Of a DNA stretch of 64,000 nt, positions 8,838-17,267 are shown piece after piece. Both the position numbers and the translations under genes were made by a program. The notes beneath the pieces were generated by a model. That model worked only from the letters and a program-made list of their open reading frames with translations. It had not been told where the DNA came from and made no database searches. This DNA is from Planctomycetota bacterium. GTDB lineage: Bacteria; Planctomycetota; UBA1135; JADKAF01. The first letter of the stretch is position 1. Each line of letters starts with the position of its first letter. The stretch is taken from the NCBI GenBank assembly GCA_016719295.1, contig JADKAF010000001.1, positions 5,642,001 through 5,706,000 of the forward strand. The letters are read 5' to 3'.

Positions 8838-10101
8838 TCTGCGGCTCGACAAGGCTCAGGTCTTCGCTGATCTGAGTTACGAGCCCCACGAGGGGCAGCG
8901 TGCGGTCCACGACTCCTGCGCGCTGCGCCGCGTTCTCGCTTGTGGAGTTAGATGGGGCAAAACCAGATGCGCCGCGATGGAAGGAATTGCGGCCGCGCTC
9001 GAACCCCGCGCAAACTCAATCGGCTGGATCGTCGCTCCAACGTATGATTTGGCCGATCGAGTCTATCGCGAGATTCAAGCGATCATCGGCATGCAGCTGA
9101 GGCACCGGCTCATAAGCATGAAGGAGCACGATAGGCGAATCATGCTGCGAAACCTGGCTGGCGGCGTCTCGGAGATCAGGGCCAAGAGCGCAGACAATCC
9201 GGTCTCGCTGCTCGGCGAAGGGCTCGATTGGCTAATCGTCGATGAGGCTGCGCGACTCCGCGCTCACATCTTGGAGAACCACTTGGCGCAGCGCTTGATC
9301 GACCGGCGCGGCTGGGCGCTCCTGATCTCGACGCCGCGCGGGAAAGGTTGGTATTATGACTCATTTCGGCGCGGCCAGGGTAAGGACTCCGACTACCAGT
9401 CGTGGAACGCTCCGAGCTGGCAGAATCCGCACCTCGATCGCGAGCTAATCGAGGCGGAGCGCGCGCGTCTGCCTGAGCGCGTATTTATGCAAGAGTTCGG
9501 CGGCCAATTCATCGAGGGCTCGGGCGCGGTATTCCGGAACGTTCGCGAATGTGCGACTGGCTCCTGGCAGCAGCCCAATCGCGGCGACAGCTACTATGCC
9601 GGGCTCGACCTTGCGAAGGTCGAAGACTACACGGTGCTGGTGATCATGAACCGGCGCGGCGAGGTCTGCTTCGTCGATCGCTTCCATCGTCTCGATTGGA
9701 ACCTGCAGATCGTGCGCATCAAGGCCGCGCTGCAGCGCTTTGACTCGCCCCGCCTACACGTCGACTCGACGGGCAGTGGAGAGCCGATCTACGAGGCGCT
9801 GATGCGCGAGGACATCTACGCGACGGCCTATCCGTTCACGGCGAAGTCGAAGACCGCGCTGGTCGATCATCTCTCTCTCTTGCTCGAGCGGCGCGAGATC
9901 AACTTGCCTCGTGCTGAGTTGTGGCCGGAGGGGATCGACGAGCTCGAAGCGTTCGAATACTCGGTGACCGAGCACGGTCACGTGCGGAGCTCGGCGCCAT
10001 CGGGTCAGCACGACGACTGCGTGATGGCGCTCGGGCTCGCGGCGTTGCTCGCGAAGCCCCCGGAGGGGGCAGGCGCAACGCTCATGCCGTTGCGGTACTG
10101 A
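8818..10101 (+). CDS. Terminase large subunit, copy 1, 427 aa
   Basis: The packaging motor should couple ATP hydrolysis to DNA translocation and cut concatemers. A deviant Walker A (CGVRWGKT, residues 42-49) and a Walker B with catalytic Glu (WLIVDEAAR, D142/E143) are present. The C-terminal nuclease has acidic positions in GLDLAKVED, VDSTGSGEP and HDDCVMAL. Length is typical. The gene is followed 25 bases later by a second, closely related large terminase; both keep the active-site residues. Downstream there is no portal gene, which normally follows. Confidence 0.9.
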   Translation: MTHPATDLRLDKAQVFADLSYEPHEGQRAVHDSCALRRVLACGVRWGKTRCAAMEGIAAALEPRANSIGWIVAPTYDLADRVYREIQAIIGMQLRHRLISMKEHDRRIMLRNLAGGVSEIRAKSADNPVSLLGEGLDWLIVDEAARLRAHILENHLAQRLIDRRGWALLISTPRGKGWYYDSFRRGQGKDSDYQSWNAPSWQNPHLDRELIEAERARLPERVFMQEFGGQFIEGSGAVFRNVRECATGSWQQPNRGDSYYAGLDLAKVEDYTVLVIMNRRGEVCFVDRFHRLDWNLQIVRIKAALQRFDSPRLHVDSTGSGEPIYEALMREDIYATAYPFTAKSKTALVDHLSLLLERREINLPRAELWPEGIDELEAFEYSVTEHGHVRSSAPSGQHDDCVMALGLAALLAKPPEGAGATLMPLRY

Positions 10102-10126
10102 GTCCGGGAGAACAACGGTCTGCACC

Positions 10127-11407
10127 ATGGCATCGATCGACTCCTCCCTTCGCCTCGACAAGGAGCGCTTGTTCGCCGATCTCCGCTACGAGCCACATGA
10201 GGGGCAACGCGCGGTGCATGCTTCGCGCGCGCCGCGGCGAGTGCTGGCGTGCGGTGTCAGGTGGGGCAAGACGAAGGCGGCAGCGATGGAAGGCATCGCC
10301 GCCGCACTCGAGCCGAAGCAGAGCTCGGTCGGCTGGGTGACCGCGCCGACCTACGATCTTGCCGACCGCGTCTTCCGAGAGATCCAGGCCATCGTCGGCA
10401 TGCAGCTCCCACATCGGCTGATCGGGATGCGCGAGCATGAGCGCAAGATCCTGCTGCGGAACCTCGCGGGCGGAGTCTCCGAGATTCGCGCAAAGAGCGC
10501 GGACAATCCCGTGAGTCTGCTCGGCGAGGGCCTCGACTGGTTGGTCATCGACGAAGCCGCTCGCTTGAAAGCTCACGTGTGGGAGTCGCACCTCGCGCAG
10601 CGATTGATCGACAAGCGAGGTTGGGCGCTGCTGATCTCGACGCCGCGTGGAAAAGGCTGGTATTACGATAGCTTTCGACGCGGGCAGGGACGAGACATCG
10701 ACTACGAGAGCTGGAATGCGCCGAGCTGGCAGAATCCGCATCTTGATCGCGAGCTGATCGAGGCGGAGCGCGCACGGTTGCCCGAGCGAGTGTTTCTACA
10801 GGAGTTCGGCGGGCAGTTCATCGAAGGCTCGGGTGCCGTGTTCCGAAACGTGCGCGAATGCGCGACCGGAAGCTGGAAGGAGCCGGAGGCGCATCAGAGC
10901 TACTTCGCGGGACTCGATCTCGCGAAGGTCGAGGACTTCAGCGTGCTCGTCGTGATGAACCGGGCAGGCGAGGTCTGCTTCGTGGATCGATTCCACCGGC
11001 TTGATTGGGCCCTGCAGGTGGGGCGAATCCGGACCGCGCTGGAGCGCTACCGGAACGCGCGAGTGCGCGTCGACTCGACGGGTGCGGGGGAGCCGGTATT
11101 CGAGGCGTTGCGACGCGAAGGCGTGCGGGCGGAGCCGTACCCATTCACGGCGCGAAGCAAGGCCGCTCTGATCGATCATCTCGCCTTGCTGCTCGAGCGC
11201 CGTGAGATCGTGCTGCCGCGACCCGAGCTCTGGTCGGATGGAATCGACGAGCTGGAGTCGTTCGAGTACGCAGTGACCGAGACCGGTCACGTGAAGAGCT
11301 CCGCTCCGGCGGGTCAGCACGACGACTGCGTTGCGGCCCTCGCGCTCGCTGCGTTCCACGCCCGGCCTGCCCGATCGGGGCGAGTCGGTTCCAGGGTGAT
11401 CGGGTGA
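10127..11407 (+). CDS. Terminase large subunit, copy 2, 426 aa
   Basis: This copy is colinear with copy 1 along its whole length and identical over long stretches, for example from GGVSEIRAKSADNPVSLLGE through the Walker B and HLDRELIEAERARLPERVF. The ATPase (CGVRWGKT, VIDEAAR) and nuclease residues (GLDLAKVED, VDSTGAGEP, HDDCVAAL) are intact. Differences are scattered and conservative, so this is an old duplication under selection or two related phage genes brought together, not a recent copy or a pseudogene. The two could form mixed rings or serve different packaging sites. Confidence 0.9.
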   Translation: MASIDSSLRLDKERLFADLRYEPHEGQRAVHASRAPRRVLACGVRWGKTKAAAMEGIAAALEPKQSSVGWVTAPTYDLADRVFREIQAIVGMQLPHRLIGMREHERKILLRNLAGGVSEIRAKSADNPVSLLGEGLDWLVIDEAARLKAHVWESHLAQRLIDKRGWALLISTPRGKGWYYDSFRRGQGRDIDYESWNAPSWQNPHLDRELIEAERARLPERVFLQEFGGQFIEGSGAVFRNVRECATGSWKEPEAHQSYFAGLDLAKVEDFSVLVVMNRAGEVCFVDRFHRLDWALQVGRIRTALERYRNARVRVDSTGAGEPVFEALRREGVRAEPYPFTARSKAALIDHLALLLERREIVLPRPELWSDGIDELESFEYAVTETGHVKSSAPAGQHDDCVAALALAAFHARPARSGRVGSRVIG

Positions 11408-11615
11408 ACCGATGCGAAGTGGAGTGCGCATGTTCGGAGCGGCGCGGGGAGCGGAGAGCTTCATCCTCGCTGCGGTCGCCGTTGGCCTCGACGCGAGGCG
11501 TGCGCTTCAAGCGTTCGGTCGCAAGGATCGGCGCGGTTCAACTCCGTCCACATGACGGCTCTCGCGTGCGCCACCAGATCTTCAGCCAGAACGGCCTTGG
11601 CTACGCGCGCCACCC

Positions 11616-11653
11616 GAGCGTGTATGTCGTCACCAACGAGGAGCACCACGATG
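11616..11653 (+). promoter_or_regulatory. Shared leader, copy 1
   Basis: GAGCGTGTATGTCG at 11616-11629 is followed by a Shine-Dalgarno-bearing block, GAGGAGCACCACGATG (11638-11653), which includes the start codon of the next gene. The same arrangement recurs at 12512-12552, suggesting a duplicated promoter and translation-start unit. Confidence 0.45.
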
Positions 11654-11812
11654 GACACCAACGACCTGGCCGAACGCGAAGCACACCGGATGGCCCGAGA
11701 GGCCTTCGGCCCGAACGTCGACCGCTCGATCCGGATGGCGCTGGAGCGCGCGTACCGGGCCGGATACGAGCAGGCACAACGCGAGCAACGAGCGCCGGAG
11801 ACGAAGCGATGA
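11651..11812 (+). CDS. Small unknown element protein, 53 aa
   Basis: A short, mostly helical and highly charged protein (AEREAHRMAREAFG ... LERAYRAGYEQAQRE). The start is set by a GAGGAG Shine-Dalgarno within the repeated leader. It ends in a 4-base ATGA overlap with the next gene. The 'aleRAYraGYEqa' end resembles the end of the neighbouring DUF6900-like protein ('ALEAAYEAGKQA'), so the two may be related. Function unknown. Confidence 0.55.
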   Translation: MDTNDLAEREAHRMAREAFGPNVDRSIRMALERAYRAGYEQAQREQRAPETKR

Positions 11813-11985
11813 AGCGCGACCCGAAGTGCGACGCGACCATCGAGCGGATCGCGAAGGAGGTCTTGTGGATCGAGACCTTGGACTCGCGCGGCCGCGATCG
11901 CCTGGACTTCCACGAGCTCGGTGTCGGCGCGATCCGCGCGGCGCTCGAAGCGGCGTACGAGGCGGGCAAGCAGGCCAAGAAGTAG
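11809..11985 (+). CDS. DUF6900-like small protein, 58 aa
   Basis: The pattern IAKEVLWIETLDSRGRDRLDF followed by AIRAALEAAYEAG matches the short DUF6900 family found on plasmids and phages. Its role is not known. It overlaps the previous small gene by four bases. Length is normal for the family. Confidence 0.6.
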   Translation: MKRDPKCDATIERIAKEVLWIETLDSRGRDRLDFHELGVGAIRAALEAAYEAGKQAKK

Positions 11986-12016
11986 GGCGCGTTCGCTGCC
12001 GCCAAGGACCACGACG

Positions 12017-12454
12017 ATGCAGAGCCGCACCAGCCTCGAGATCAAGATCGACGGCAAGCTCTACGCCAACGCGCCGCTGCGTCAGATCGACTTCGCCATC
12101 CGGCTCCTCGAGCAGAAGGAGCTTGCCCAAGAGCGCGCGGCCAAGCGCTCGGGTGCGCCGGTCGCAAGCCAGCCCTACGCTCGCAGCGCGGACTTCCTCA
12201 GCGCGCCCACAAAGCCACGGACGCGCTTCCAGGGCCGCATCGCGGAGCTCACACACTGCCCGGAGATCGAGGTCCACGGGATCGAGTGGCTGCTGCGGGA
12301 CGCGCACTCAGATCCGGAGCTGCTGCGAACCTCGCAGCTCGTCTACGATGTGTCCTGCGCGTATCGGATCCTGCGCTGGCTGGTGACGCGTGCTGCACGC
12401 GGCGATGTCGCGGCTCGCGAGCTCGTTGCGCGGATCGATCGGGAGAGCCGTTGA
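12017..12454 (+). CDS. Unknown element protein, 145 aa
   Basis: The N-terminus (LEIKIDGKLYANAPLRQIDFAI) suggests a short beta-beta-alpha start; the C-terminal half is helical (IEWLLRDAHSD, then YRILRWLVTRAARGD). No known motif was found. The start is set by AAGGACCACGACGATG (12004-12019), nearly the same start context as the genes at 11651 and 12550. Codon use resembles the neighbouring small genes. Confidence 0.5.
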   Translation: MQSRTSLEIKIDGKLYANAPLRQIDFAIRLLEQKELAQERAAKRSGAPVASQPYARSADFLSAPTKPRTRFQGRIAELTHCPEIEVHGIEWLLRDAHSDPELLRTSQLVYDVSCAYRILRWLVTRAARGDVAARELVARIDRESR

Positions 12455-12511
12455 ACACGCGTGGTGAATCCGAGATCGCTGCTTCTTCGGCCTACACTTC
12501 GAGCGCCGAGA

Positions 12512-12552
12512 GAGCGTGTATGTCGGTCCAACCACCGAGGACCACGACGATG
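12512..12552 (+). promoter_or_regulatory. Shared leader, copy 2
   Basis: GAGCGTGTATGTCG at 12512-12525 exactly repeats the element at 11616, and GAGGACCACGACGATG (12537-12552) again carries the Shine-Dalgarno and start codon. A third, partly matching copy (GAGCGTGTATCGCGG) lies at 16606. Confidence 0.45.
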
Positions 12553-12873
12553 ACCACCAACAAGACCACGCGCGGCGCCCTGACCCTGGAAGCCGGGATC
12601 GACAAGAAGCACCTCGGCGCGAGCCTGAAGATCACGAACAACGCGCCGATGACGCAGCGCGAGTTCCGAGCCGCGGTCCTGCGCCTAGCAGCCGAGATCG
12701 AGGAAGCGACGCCCGAACGCGAGCGCTGGCTGATCCACACCGAGCGCGGCGAAGCGTGGGGCGAACCGGGCCGTGAGACGCGTACCGCGAGGGTCTGGAT
12801 CGAAGCGGTCACCGGCGCCGAGGAGGAAGAGCAGCGCGCGCTGGCGGCGCTGGTCGCCGTGGTGACGCGATGA
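12550..12873 (+). CDS. Unknown small element protein, 107 aa
   Basis: The protein has an N-terminal beta-rich part (GALTLEAGIDKKHLGASLK) and an acidic helical part (AAVLRLAAEIEEATPERERW). No family is recognised. The GAGGA Shine-Dalgarno in the repeated leader supports the start. Its stop overlaps the next gene by four bases (ATGA). Confidence 0.5.
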   Translation: MTTNKTTRGALTLEAGIDKKHLGASLKITNNAPMTQREFRAAVLRLAAEIEEATPERERWLIHTERGEAWGEPGRETRTARVWIEAVTGAEEEEQRALAALVAVVTR

Positions 12874-13115
12874 GCTACTACGCCGAGGCGATCGCGAAGG
12901 AGCTCGGCTGCGCGGAGGACGAAGCCGCACGGATCGAGGCGATCGTGCGCTGGGAGCACGCGACGCTGAACGGGCTCTCGAAGTCGCGGCTCCGGCGCGA
13001 GGCGAGGATCGCGCAGCAGGTGCTCGCGGAGCTGCGGGCCGAAGCGGCTGACTCGGTCGAGGCGAGGGCGACGTTGGCGCAGATCGAGTTGGAGGCGGAG
13101 GCGAGCGGCGTCTGA
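12870..13115 (+). CDS. Unknown small helical protein, 81 aa
   Basis: The sequence is almost entirely charged and helical (KELGCAEDEAARIEAIV, RREARIAQQVLAELRAE). It starts in an ATGA overlap with the preceding gene and is the last gene before a structured, U-rich-ending sequence, so it probably closes the operon of small genes. Function unknown. Confidence 0.5.
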   Translation: MSYYAEAIAKELGCAEDEAARIEAIVRWEHATLNGLSKSRLRREARIAQQVLAELRAEAADSVEARATLAQIELEAEASGV

Positions 13116-13132
13116 TAGGATCCGGGCCAGAA

Positions 13133-13231
13133 ATACTCGCCGACCGCGAGTGACGGACGGAAACCGCGCGTCCCCACAGAAGGATCGGAAGCCGTTCTGC
13201 TTGGCGCATGCGCTGGTGGGGCGGCTTTTTT
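13133..13231 (+). ncRNA. Structured RNA or complex terminator
   Basis: Several nested and adjacent helices are visible: ACTCGC/GCGAGT around a 5-base loop (13135-13151); CCCCAC (13172) with GTGGGG (13216); inside that, CAGAA/TTCTG enclosing CGG-AAG-CCG (13177-13199); and the self-complementary GCGCATGCGC. The sequence ends with CGGCTTTTTT (13222-13231). This could be only a Rho-independent terminator for the small-gene operon, but the three-way-junction-like shape is more elaborate than needed. No known RNA class was recognised. Confidence 0.4.
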
Positions 13232-13416
13232 CGTTCGTGGCGCGCACTCTGAACAGCGTGCCCTCACGAGCACGAGCGGATGGTCGCGCCAAAGTGCACG
13301 CACGGTCGGAATCCGCGCGCGGCGTTGCGCCCCTGGAGATGTCGATCAGAGTATCGCAAAGTCCTCGGGACCGATGAACGCCTCGATCGATCCAAGTGCC
13401 ACCTCGGAGCTCCGCC

Positions 13417-14763
13417 ATGATCTTCCGACTCTGCGCGATCCTATTCCTGTGCTCCGCTGGCGCCGCGCAGCTCCCGAACTGGTTCTTGCGCTCGAGCACC
13501 GGCCTGCCAATCGACAACAACGGAACCTTCACCGCGGCCTGCGATCCGTCGCAGGGCGTCACGCTGCTCTATGCGCTGCCAGCTCGCACTACCTGGAGCT
13601 GGGACGGTTTCACCTGGCGCAACCTCGGCTCGGGCGGAACGAGCGGAGAGAGCGAGCGCATGGTTTGGGATTCGGTGAACCGGCGCTTCCTACTCGTGAC
13701 TTCCGGCAGCTCCGTCGGCGAGACGCGCGTCTACGCCCGAACCGCATCGAGCTGGTCGTTGCTCAGGCAGACCACGGCGTTCATTAGCCGTGATCGCTTC
13801 GCGGTCTGCTACGACGAGCGACGCGGTGTCCTCGTTTTTCATGGTGGGATTCACGCCGGTTCGCGCGATCTCTCCGATACGTGGGAATTCGACGGAAGCA
13901 CTTGGCGTCAGCGCTCCGCAGGAGGACCGGTGGGGCGATTCGATCACGCCATGGCGTACGACGCATCCCGAGGCGTCTGTGTGCTCTTCGGCGGCCGCAC
14001 CGAGTACACGGATGAAACGCTTGGCGACCTGTGGGAGTGGGACGGGTCGCAGTGGCGAGAGTTCTTTGGTGTGACGGGTCCCTCGCCGCGGCTACGCCAC
14101 TCGATGACCTACGACTCTGGAGCTCGTCGCGTGTTGCTCTACGGCGGGCTATCGACGCCGCAGTGGAACGATATCTTCGACACATGGTCTTGGGACGGGA
14201 TCGCATGGAGGCAAGTCACGACGGCCGCGAGGCCGACGGCGGGAATCGGTTCGCTGAGCTACGACGCTCGCCGCTTCGTGGTGACGTTTGCAGCGCCAAT
14301 AAACGGGCGCACCTGGGAGCTACTCGGTGGAACGCCGGCACAGGCGTCGTTCACTGCGTTCGGCGCAGGCTGTGCCGGAACGAATGGAACTCCGGTCCTT
14401 GGAGCGTCCGCCGGCAGCCTCCCTCGCGTAGGCGCGACCTTCCAAATGGCCTTGTCTGCGATCTCGACGCATGTGCTCTCGCAGTCCTTCGGCACTCTCG
14501 GCGTCTCGACTACGCAATGGCAGGGTCTGCCACTGCCCTTGCCGATCGGCGCCGGAGCACCAGGCTGCCAGGTCCTCGTTTCCATCGATGACGTGCTTCC
14601 ACTGACGCGTGTGGGAAGCTCCGCGTCGTGGTCGCTCGCGATCCCGTTCGACCCGCAGTACCTCGGCGTACAGCTCGCAGTGCAGGGACTTGTGCTTGAT
14701 CCCGGAGCGAATGCGCTCGGGCTCGTCGTTTCCAACGGCGGGAGACTTGTGATCGGGCTCTGA
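13417..14763 (+). CDS. Secreted kelch-repeat protein with planctomycete-type C-terminal module
   Basis: A signal peptide is evident (MIFRLCAILFLCSAGAAQ). The middle has at least four kelch blades with the usual 'DTWeFDGstWRq' and 'HAMAYDasRGVCVLFGG' signatures, which should fold as a beta-propeller. The C-terminal third starts at FTAFGAGCAGTNGTP and ends in LVLDPGANALGLVVSNGG, a module I associate with secreted planctomycete proteins. It is expected to act outside the cytoplasm, possibly in binding or adhesion. The start is the ATG directly before the signal peptide. It may be host DNA rather than element DNA. Confidence 0.75.
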   Translation: MIFRLCAILFLCSAGAAQLPNWFLRSSTGLPIDNNGTFTAACDPSQGVTLLYALPARTTWSWDGFTWRNLGSGGTSGESERMVWDSVNRRFLLVTSGSSVGETRVYARTASSWSLLRQTTAFISRDRFAVCYDERRGVLVFHGGIHAGSRDLSDTWEFDGSTWRQRSAGGPVGRFDHAMAYDASRGVCVLFGGRTEYTDETLGDLWEWDGSQWREFFGVTGPSPRLRHSMTYDSGARRVLLYGGLSTPQWNDIFDTWSWDGIAWRQVTTAARPTAGIGSLSYDARRFVVTFAAPINGRTWELLGGTPAQASFTAFGAGCAGTNGTPVLGASAGSLPRVGATFQMALSAISTHVLSQSFGTLGVSTTQWQGLPLPLPIGAGAPGCQVLVSIDDVLPLTRVGSSASWSLAIPFDPQYLGVQLAVQGLVLDPGANALGLVVSNGGRLVIGL

Positions 14764-14817
14764 GGTCTTCCCACTCCGCGCTTGCTGCCGACGCGCCGGC
14801 TCGGCTGTGTGTGCGGC

Positions 14818-15174
14818 ATGAGAAAGCGCATCCACGAGCTCACACTTGAGCGCCTGGTCCTCCGCGAACCCAACGACGGCCGCATCCGTGCCGTGCTCGA
14901 GACCTGCGGCGACGGCGCTGTTCCTTCCGTGCGGCTCTCGCTGCTCGACGCGCGTGGCGAGCCGGCCATCGTCATGCAGGTGGGCGACGACGGCGCGCCT
15001 GTCGTGCACGTCGGGCATCCCGATCAAGGCGTGACGGTGACGATCTCGCCGAGTGCGGTGGACTTGTGGGCTCGTGGCAGCGTCGTCGCGAGCGTGAGGT
15101 CGGGGGAGTATGGCGGCGTGGTCGAGGTGGCGGATGGGGATGGGCGGGTGTTGGGGTCGCTCGGGTCGCGGTGA
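14818..15174 (+). CDS. Unknown beta-rich protein, 118 aa
   Basis: The sequence is rich in beta-forming stretches with recurring 'vrLsLLDarGEPaIVMqVGDDG.PVVHVG' and 'GVVEVADGDGRVLGSLG' patterns, like one or two copies of a short 'L.d..G..ra.l....' repeat. No signal peptide was seen. The start ATG at 14818 is preferred because the upstream extension adds a cysteine-rich unlikely segment. Function unknown. It follows the kelch gene by about 55 bases. Confidence 0.5.
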   Translation: MRKRIHELTLERLVLREPNDGRIRAVLETCGDGAVPSVRLSLLDARGEPAIVMQVGDDGAPVVHVGHPDQGVTVTISPSAVDLWARGSVVASVRSGEYGGVVEVADGDGRVLGSLGSR

Positions 15175-15250
15175 TGCTAGGTTGCAATCCAGGGCCGCAG
15201 CGCGAGACCGGCTCACGCGCATGGCCAAGACCTTGTGGTGTGTCGCGGCG

Positions 15251-16393
15251 TCAGGGAGCGAGAACAGCCAGTCCGTTCGTCATGCTGAATCCCCCCGGCG
15301 CGCCCGCGTCGAGGAATAGTCCCTGCATCACGAAAGGTGCGACGACGACGCCCGGCGGGATCGAGATCGGGATGTTCGCGAAGCCGTTTCCGAAGCCCGC
15401 TGGACCTATCAGCTGCACCGGCAGGATGGGAGACGGCAGCAAAGGGGAAACGAGAAGCGAGCATCCATTTCCCAGGGGCAGGTTTCCGGGAACGGCTCCG
15501 AACAGCAGCGCGCCGACGGACCCGGTTCGGCCTCTGGAGAAGCGCAGCGAGATGTTGCCACTTGCTCCAAGGCAGCCTTCGCCAGCGAGCTGCGGAATGA
15601 AACCGCCAAAGCCCTGACATCCGGATCCGAATGCCTGGAACCCTCCCGGGCACGTGCCATCGACCAGGTCGAGTTCGCTCCCTCCACCACCTACCAGCTG
15701 CCGGATGATGCGCCAGCTAGGCACCGTAGGCTCGATCTCCATGAGGTACATCGTCAACTGAATCGCTGCCGTGGCGTAGAGTCTGCCGGTGGCTTGGTGG
15801 ACGCCGATGCCTTCGATGGTGAACGGGAAGGTGGCGACGAGCGTCGTGCTCGCGTTCGTTCTATCGACCATGAACAAGTTGGACTGCGCCGTCGCGAGCC
15901 AAAGCGTTCCTGACGCATCCGAATCAAGCGCCGTGGGAAACGGCGCGTTCGGCATTCCTCCAACCTGCGCGAGCGAGCCTGTCGCGGGGTTGTAGACGTG
16001 CAGGAAGGACTGCCCACTGATCTCCTGACGCACCAGATAGAAGCGCTGCGCCGCGCGATTCCAGGTGATCCCCTGCCACCAGCCAGGAAGCGCGGTCAAA
16101 CGGCGAGGCGTGAACGTCGCGGTGAACGGATCCAGGATGCCGATCCTCGCGTTCGTGGCGCCGTACTCCGCAACCCACAGCTGCTGCGCATCCTCATTCC
16201 AGGTGAGCGCTTCGCAGTGGTTCATTCCGCCACTTCGCGCGTTGATGACGGAGACCGAAGCACCCGTCGTGAGATCGAGGGTCTCCAAGTTCACGCTGCC
16301 GCTGAACATGTACGCCTGGTCTTGTGCTTGCGCAGAGGAGCAGAAGCCGATGAGGAGGACGGAAAGAGCGCAGACCAGGAATGAGCTTCGCAT
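15251..16393 (-). CDS. Secreted beta-propeller-like protein with C-terminal module, 380 aa
   Basis: A signal peptide ending at SSAQA is clear. Residues 30-230 contain repeated YMFSGSVNLETLDL- and LWVAEYGATNARIGILD-type strands, consistent with a WD40/NHL-like propeller. From FGSGCQGFGGFIPQL onward there is a cysteine-containing beta module ending in 'QGLFLDAGAPGGFSMTNGLAVL', which parallels the end of the kelch protein at 13417. Both probably go to the cell surface or periplasm. Function unknown. It converges with the gene at 14818. Confidence 0.7.
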   Translation of the reverse strand: MRSSFLVCALSVLLIGFCSSAQAQDQAYMFSGSVNLETLDLTTGASVSVINARSGGMNHCEALTWNEDAQQLWVAEYGATNARIGILDPFTATFTPRRLTALPGWWQGITWNRAAQRFYLVRQEISGQSFLHVYNPATGSLAQVGGMPNAPFPTALDSDASGTLWLATAQSNLFMVDRTNASTTLVATFPFTIEGIGVHQATGRLYATAAIQLTMYLMEIEPTVPSWRIIRQLVGGGGSELDLVDGTCPGGFQAFGSGCQGFGGFIPQLAGEGCLGASGNISLRFSRGRTGSVGALLFGAVPGNLPLGNGCSLLVSPLLPSPILPVQLIGPAGFGNGFANIPISIPPGVVVAPFVMQGLFLDAGAPGGFSMTNGLAVLAP

Positions 16394-16605
16394 GGCGGCG
16401 GACTCGAGGAGGACTTGAGATGACTTGTGGCTGCACGGGCGAGCCAGAGGCTCCCGGCGAATCTACTCCTGGACCGTTTCAGCGCCAAGGTCGGAAGCAT
16501 AGCGCCCTTGCCCGAACCCCACGTCCGCTCCAATCATCCGCCACGTGGCCATCCTAAGAATCCTTCGCACCCGGGCTCTATTCGCCTTCCCTGTATCGCG
16601 CGTCA

Positions 16606-16643
16606 GAGCGTGTATCGCGGTCGTTCCAGACGGCCACAGGAGG
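16606..16643 (+). promoter_or_regulatory. Leader related to the small-gene leaders
   Basis: GAGCGTGTATCGCGG at 16606-16620 resembles GAGCGTGTATGTCGG at 12512, and a strong AGGAGG Shine-Dalgarno (about 16638-16643) precedes the ATG at 16650. It links this recombination block to the small-gene cluster 4 kb away. Confidence 0.35.
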
Positions 16644-16649
16644 CCAGCC

Positions 16650-17261
16650 ATGACAAGCAAGAACGGATCGATCCCCAGCGACGCGCAGACCACGAAGCCC
16701 GCGGCGAAGAAGCCGAAGTCGAAGAGCCCGAAGAAGCCAGCGACCAAGCCGACCTGGACCTTGACCGAGTGCGCGCTCGCCTACCTCGAGTCGCTGAAGG
16801 CGGCGCGCAAGTCCGAGAGCACGATCTCGGCGTACGCTTCGGACCTCGACCTCGCGACGCAGGTCCTCGGCACCGAGACGCCCATCGCGCAGATTACGCT
16901 CGCCGACGTCGAGCGCTTCAACGCGAGCGAGCCGGTCCTGCGCACGAAGTCGGGCCGCGACAAAGCCATGCCGACGATCGAGCGCTCGCGCCGGGTGCTC
17001 CGGCTCGCGCTGGTGTTCGCCGAACAACAGGGCGCGCTCGAGTCGGCACCGATCGCGGAGAAGCCGAAGCGCGCGAAGAAGGACGCCACCACCACGGAGC
17101 CCGCGGTCGGCAGCGACGAGTGGAATGAGGCTCAGCGCAAGCTGCCGCTCCACAAGCGCGAAGCGATCGGCCTCGACGACGAGAAGGTGAAGCCTGCCGC
17201 CGCTGAGGACGACCCGGCGACGATCGTCTACGCGAGCACCGGCGAGCCGGTCACCGAGTGA
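16650..17261 (+). CDS. Orphan integrase core-binding (SAM-like) domain protein, 203 aa
   Basis: After a Lys/Ala/Pro-rich, histone-tail-like N-terminus (residues 1-30), residues 32-130 match the N-terminal core-binding domain of tyrosine recombinases (YLESLKAARKSESTISAYASDL, then ERSRRVLRLALVFAEQQG). The catalytic domain is absent: no R...HxxR...Y follows, only a charged tail. A perfect AGGAGG precedes the start. The protein probably binds the same type of DNA as a recombinase without cutting, so it may be an accessory or regulatory factor. The full recombinase begins 75 bases downstream. Confidence 0.6.
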   Translation: MTSKNGSIPSDAQTTKPAAKKPKSKSPKKPATKPTWTLTECALAYLESLKAARKSESTISAYASDLDLATQVLGTETPIAQITLADVERFNASEPVLRTKSGRDKAMPTIERSRRVLRLALVFAEQQGALESAPIAEKPKRAKKDATTTEPAVGSDEWNEAQRKLPLHKREAIGLDDEKVKPAAAEDDPATIVYASTGEPVTE

Positions 17262-17267
17262 ACGAAC

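Noticed and set aside
13108..13231. Hammerhead-type or HNH-associated RNA
   Set aside because: GGACG-GGAAACC-like pieces recall ribozymes, but the needed core sequences (CUGAUGA and GAAA in order) are absent.
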